Part shown: one piece after another, positions 62,801 through 64,000 of the stretch
Layout: each line of letters starts with the position of its first letter
How positions within the stretch are numbered: position 1 is the stretch's first letter
Assembly: GCA_947179485.1 (NCBI GenBank)
Contig: OX359247.1
Span: 24,962,801-25,026,800 of the forward strand
Direction of reading: 5' to 3'
Source of the DNA: Allacma fusca
Taxonomy: Eukaryota > Arthropoda > Collembola > Symphypleona > Sminthuridae
DNA length: 64,000 nt
The notes under the pieces: model-generated
Database searches by the model: none
Seen by the model: the letters and a program-made list of their open reading frames with translations, nothing else
Told to the model about the DNA's origin: nothing
Position numbers and translations under genes: made by a program

Positions 62801-64000
62801 ATACAGGGGATGGTCTGTTTAGGTGTGTTCTTTCTAAGTCATATGTATAATATAGATACATATAGGTATGTATGTACATATGAGAATGGGAGCATTGAAG
62901 TGGAAGTACGTGGATTTTCACTTGTAGAACAAATATCTTGCTTGTAGAAATGTACCTTTCTATCCCACAGTATGTAGTCAAAGCTGATTGTAAAACCTCA
63001 TAATGCAAGAGGTGAAAGGAGGGAAAACAATGGTAATCTCCTTTTAGGTAAAATACGGTAGAGTCCAGACGGTTCGATAGATGTGGGGATTATACCAACC
63101 ATTGAAGAATAAATAGAGTCCTCCTTTTCCATTCAATACGTCAGTCTGCTAGACCCACTTTAAACGGAGCTATTTGAAGAGTAAAAATGTCGGGTTGAGT
63201 TTGACTTCCTCTCGGTTACTCTCCGCTTGATTTATTTCACTCCTCTATATGTAGATTCTCCCATTACGTCACAAACTTCGGCACAAAGTACGACCCGCCT
63301 TGTAACTTAATAACTTTTTCTTTACAACTTCTCCCCCTCATCCAACATACAGATATTTGTTAACTTCGTTTTTACGTCTCAAAAAATCTCTTCCTCCTTT
63401 TATGGATCTGATAGTTATGTCAAAGTAATAAGTCACATTTTTTTTTCAAATTCTACAATCAGGCTGTCCCAGTTAACTAGGAGATGAGTAGAAACATATA
63501 TCCCCCTCCAAGTATCATAGGAACCTCTGGCAGTGTTGAAGTCAGTGAAAGTGACAATGGTGAAAGTTACTATTCGGAATATTCTAGGCCGACAACTGCT
63601 CGTAAGTGGGACCACCCAAGTGATATCATTGTAAGTAGGTACTACAGTACAGACACGGACCCATGTACAGGCTTCAGAACATACCCATTGCAGATAGATA
63701 CTGTATCCTAGCAACTTCATATAGATAGATACTCATAGGTACTGGAAACAAGAACCACTCCCCCACATCCTCTGTGGACCGTCAGTTCTCCTACGTAGGT
63801 ATGCTCACTATTGGGAGCGGCTCAAGGAGAAAGTAAAGCTTTGGAGAGAAAGCAAAAACAGTTGGAATTCCCACCATTCAGCCTCTTTCCAATCTGTTTC
63901 CCTGTACATATGTAATTCCCTCGTTGATAACTCTCACATGTACTTGGATTGGATACGGAGTGGAGCACTGGAGTAGTGCCATTAGGTCCATTAAAAAAGT

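Larger units (their letters stand above)
56661..64000 (+). other. Receptor intron 2 (incomplete, runs off the window)
   Basis: Starts at the GTAAGG donor. I searched for the TM3 exon (amine-binding Asp, a CDV.CCTASILHL-like stretch and a DRY motif) and found none on the plus strand. It holds an AT-rich block at about 57200-58450 of different composition, a 25-base poly(A) at 59849, TACATA/GTATGTA palindromic words, and many open frames of under 115 codons that resemble no family. The gene therefore continues beyond the right edge. Confidence 0.65.

Noticed and set aside
1..64000. CRISPR arrays, bacterial operons, rRNA, phage or plasmid genes
   Set aside because: None seen; the direct repeats are microsatellites or LTRs and the coding content is eukaryotic and split.
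56661..64000. Third receptor exon (TM3/DRY)
   Set aside because: Searched for on the plus strand by its expected motifs and not found, so it is presumed to lie beyond the window.

Overview
This is a eukaryotic nuclear window from an invertebrate, probably an arthropod. No species is assigned. The support is one split gene with consensus GT-AG introns of many kilobases, abundant AG/CT and ATGT microsatellites, no visible CpG depletion, and an amine-receptor sequence closest in my memory to the arthropod 5-HT1 (5-HT1A-like) serotonin receptor. I see no prokaryotic operons, CRISPR arrays, rRNA or convincing tRNA genes.

Layout. Positions 1 to about 42,600 are non-coding sequence: no exon, transposon or RNA gene is recognisable, only simple repeats, a 9-bp minisatellite and short palindromes. 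The first coding exon of a Gi-type serotonin receptor lies at 42,939-43,137 (glycosylated N-terminus and most of TM1). The second lies at 56,527-56,660 (end of TM1, first intracellular loop, TM2). Intron 1 is 13.4 kb. The third coding exon was not found, so intron 2 is at least 7.3 kb and runs off the right edge.

About three quarters of intron 1 is one Ty3/gypsy-superfamily LTR retrotransposon at 45,491-55,467, in the same orientation as the receptor. It has 1,347-bp TG...CA LTRs, a 4-bp ATTG target-site duplication, a primer-binding site matching a tRNA-Ala 3' end, a leader with a duplicated stem-loop, and an intact gag with a CCHC knuckle. A protease follows in another frame. Reverse transcriptase and most of RNase H are missing. 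An integrase follows, broken by stops and frameshifts, then a long acidic extension of unknown function, then two weak open regions in the env position and a polypurine tract. I compared the two LTRs line by line and found no difference, so the copy is very young although its coding region is defective. The simplest reading is that an already defective, RT-less element was recently mobilised in trans into the receptor intron. Assembly error could explain some single-base frameshifts, but not the RT deletion.

No complete new system is visible. The points most worth following up are the RT-less but young element, its unusual post-integrase extension, its leader repeats, its sense-strand position inside the receptor gene, and the GTGAAAG-type degenerate minisatellites and perfect palindromes in the flanking DNA.
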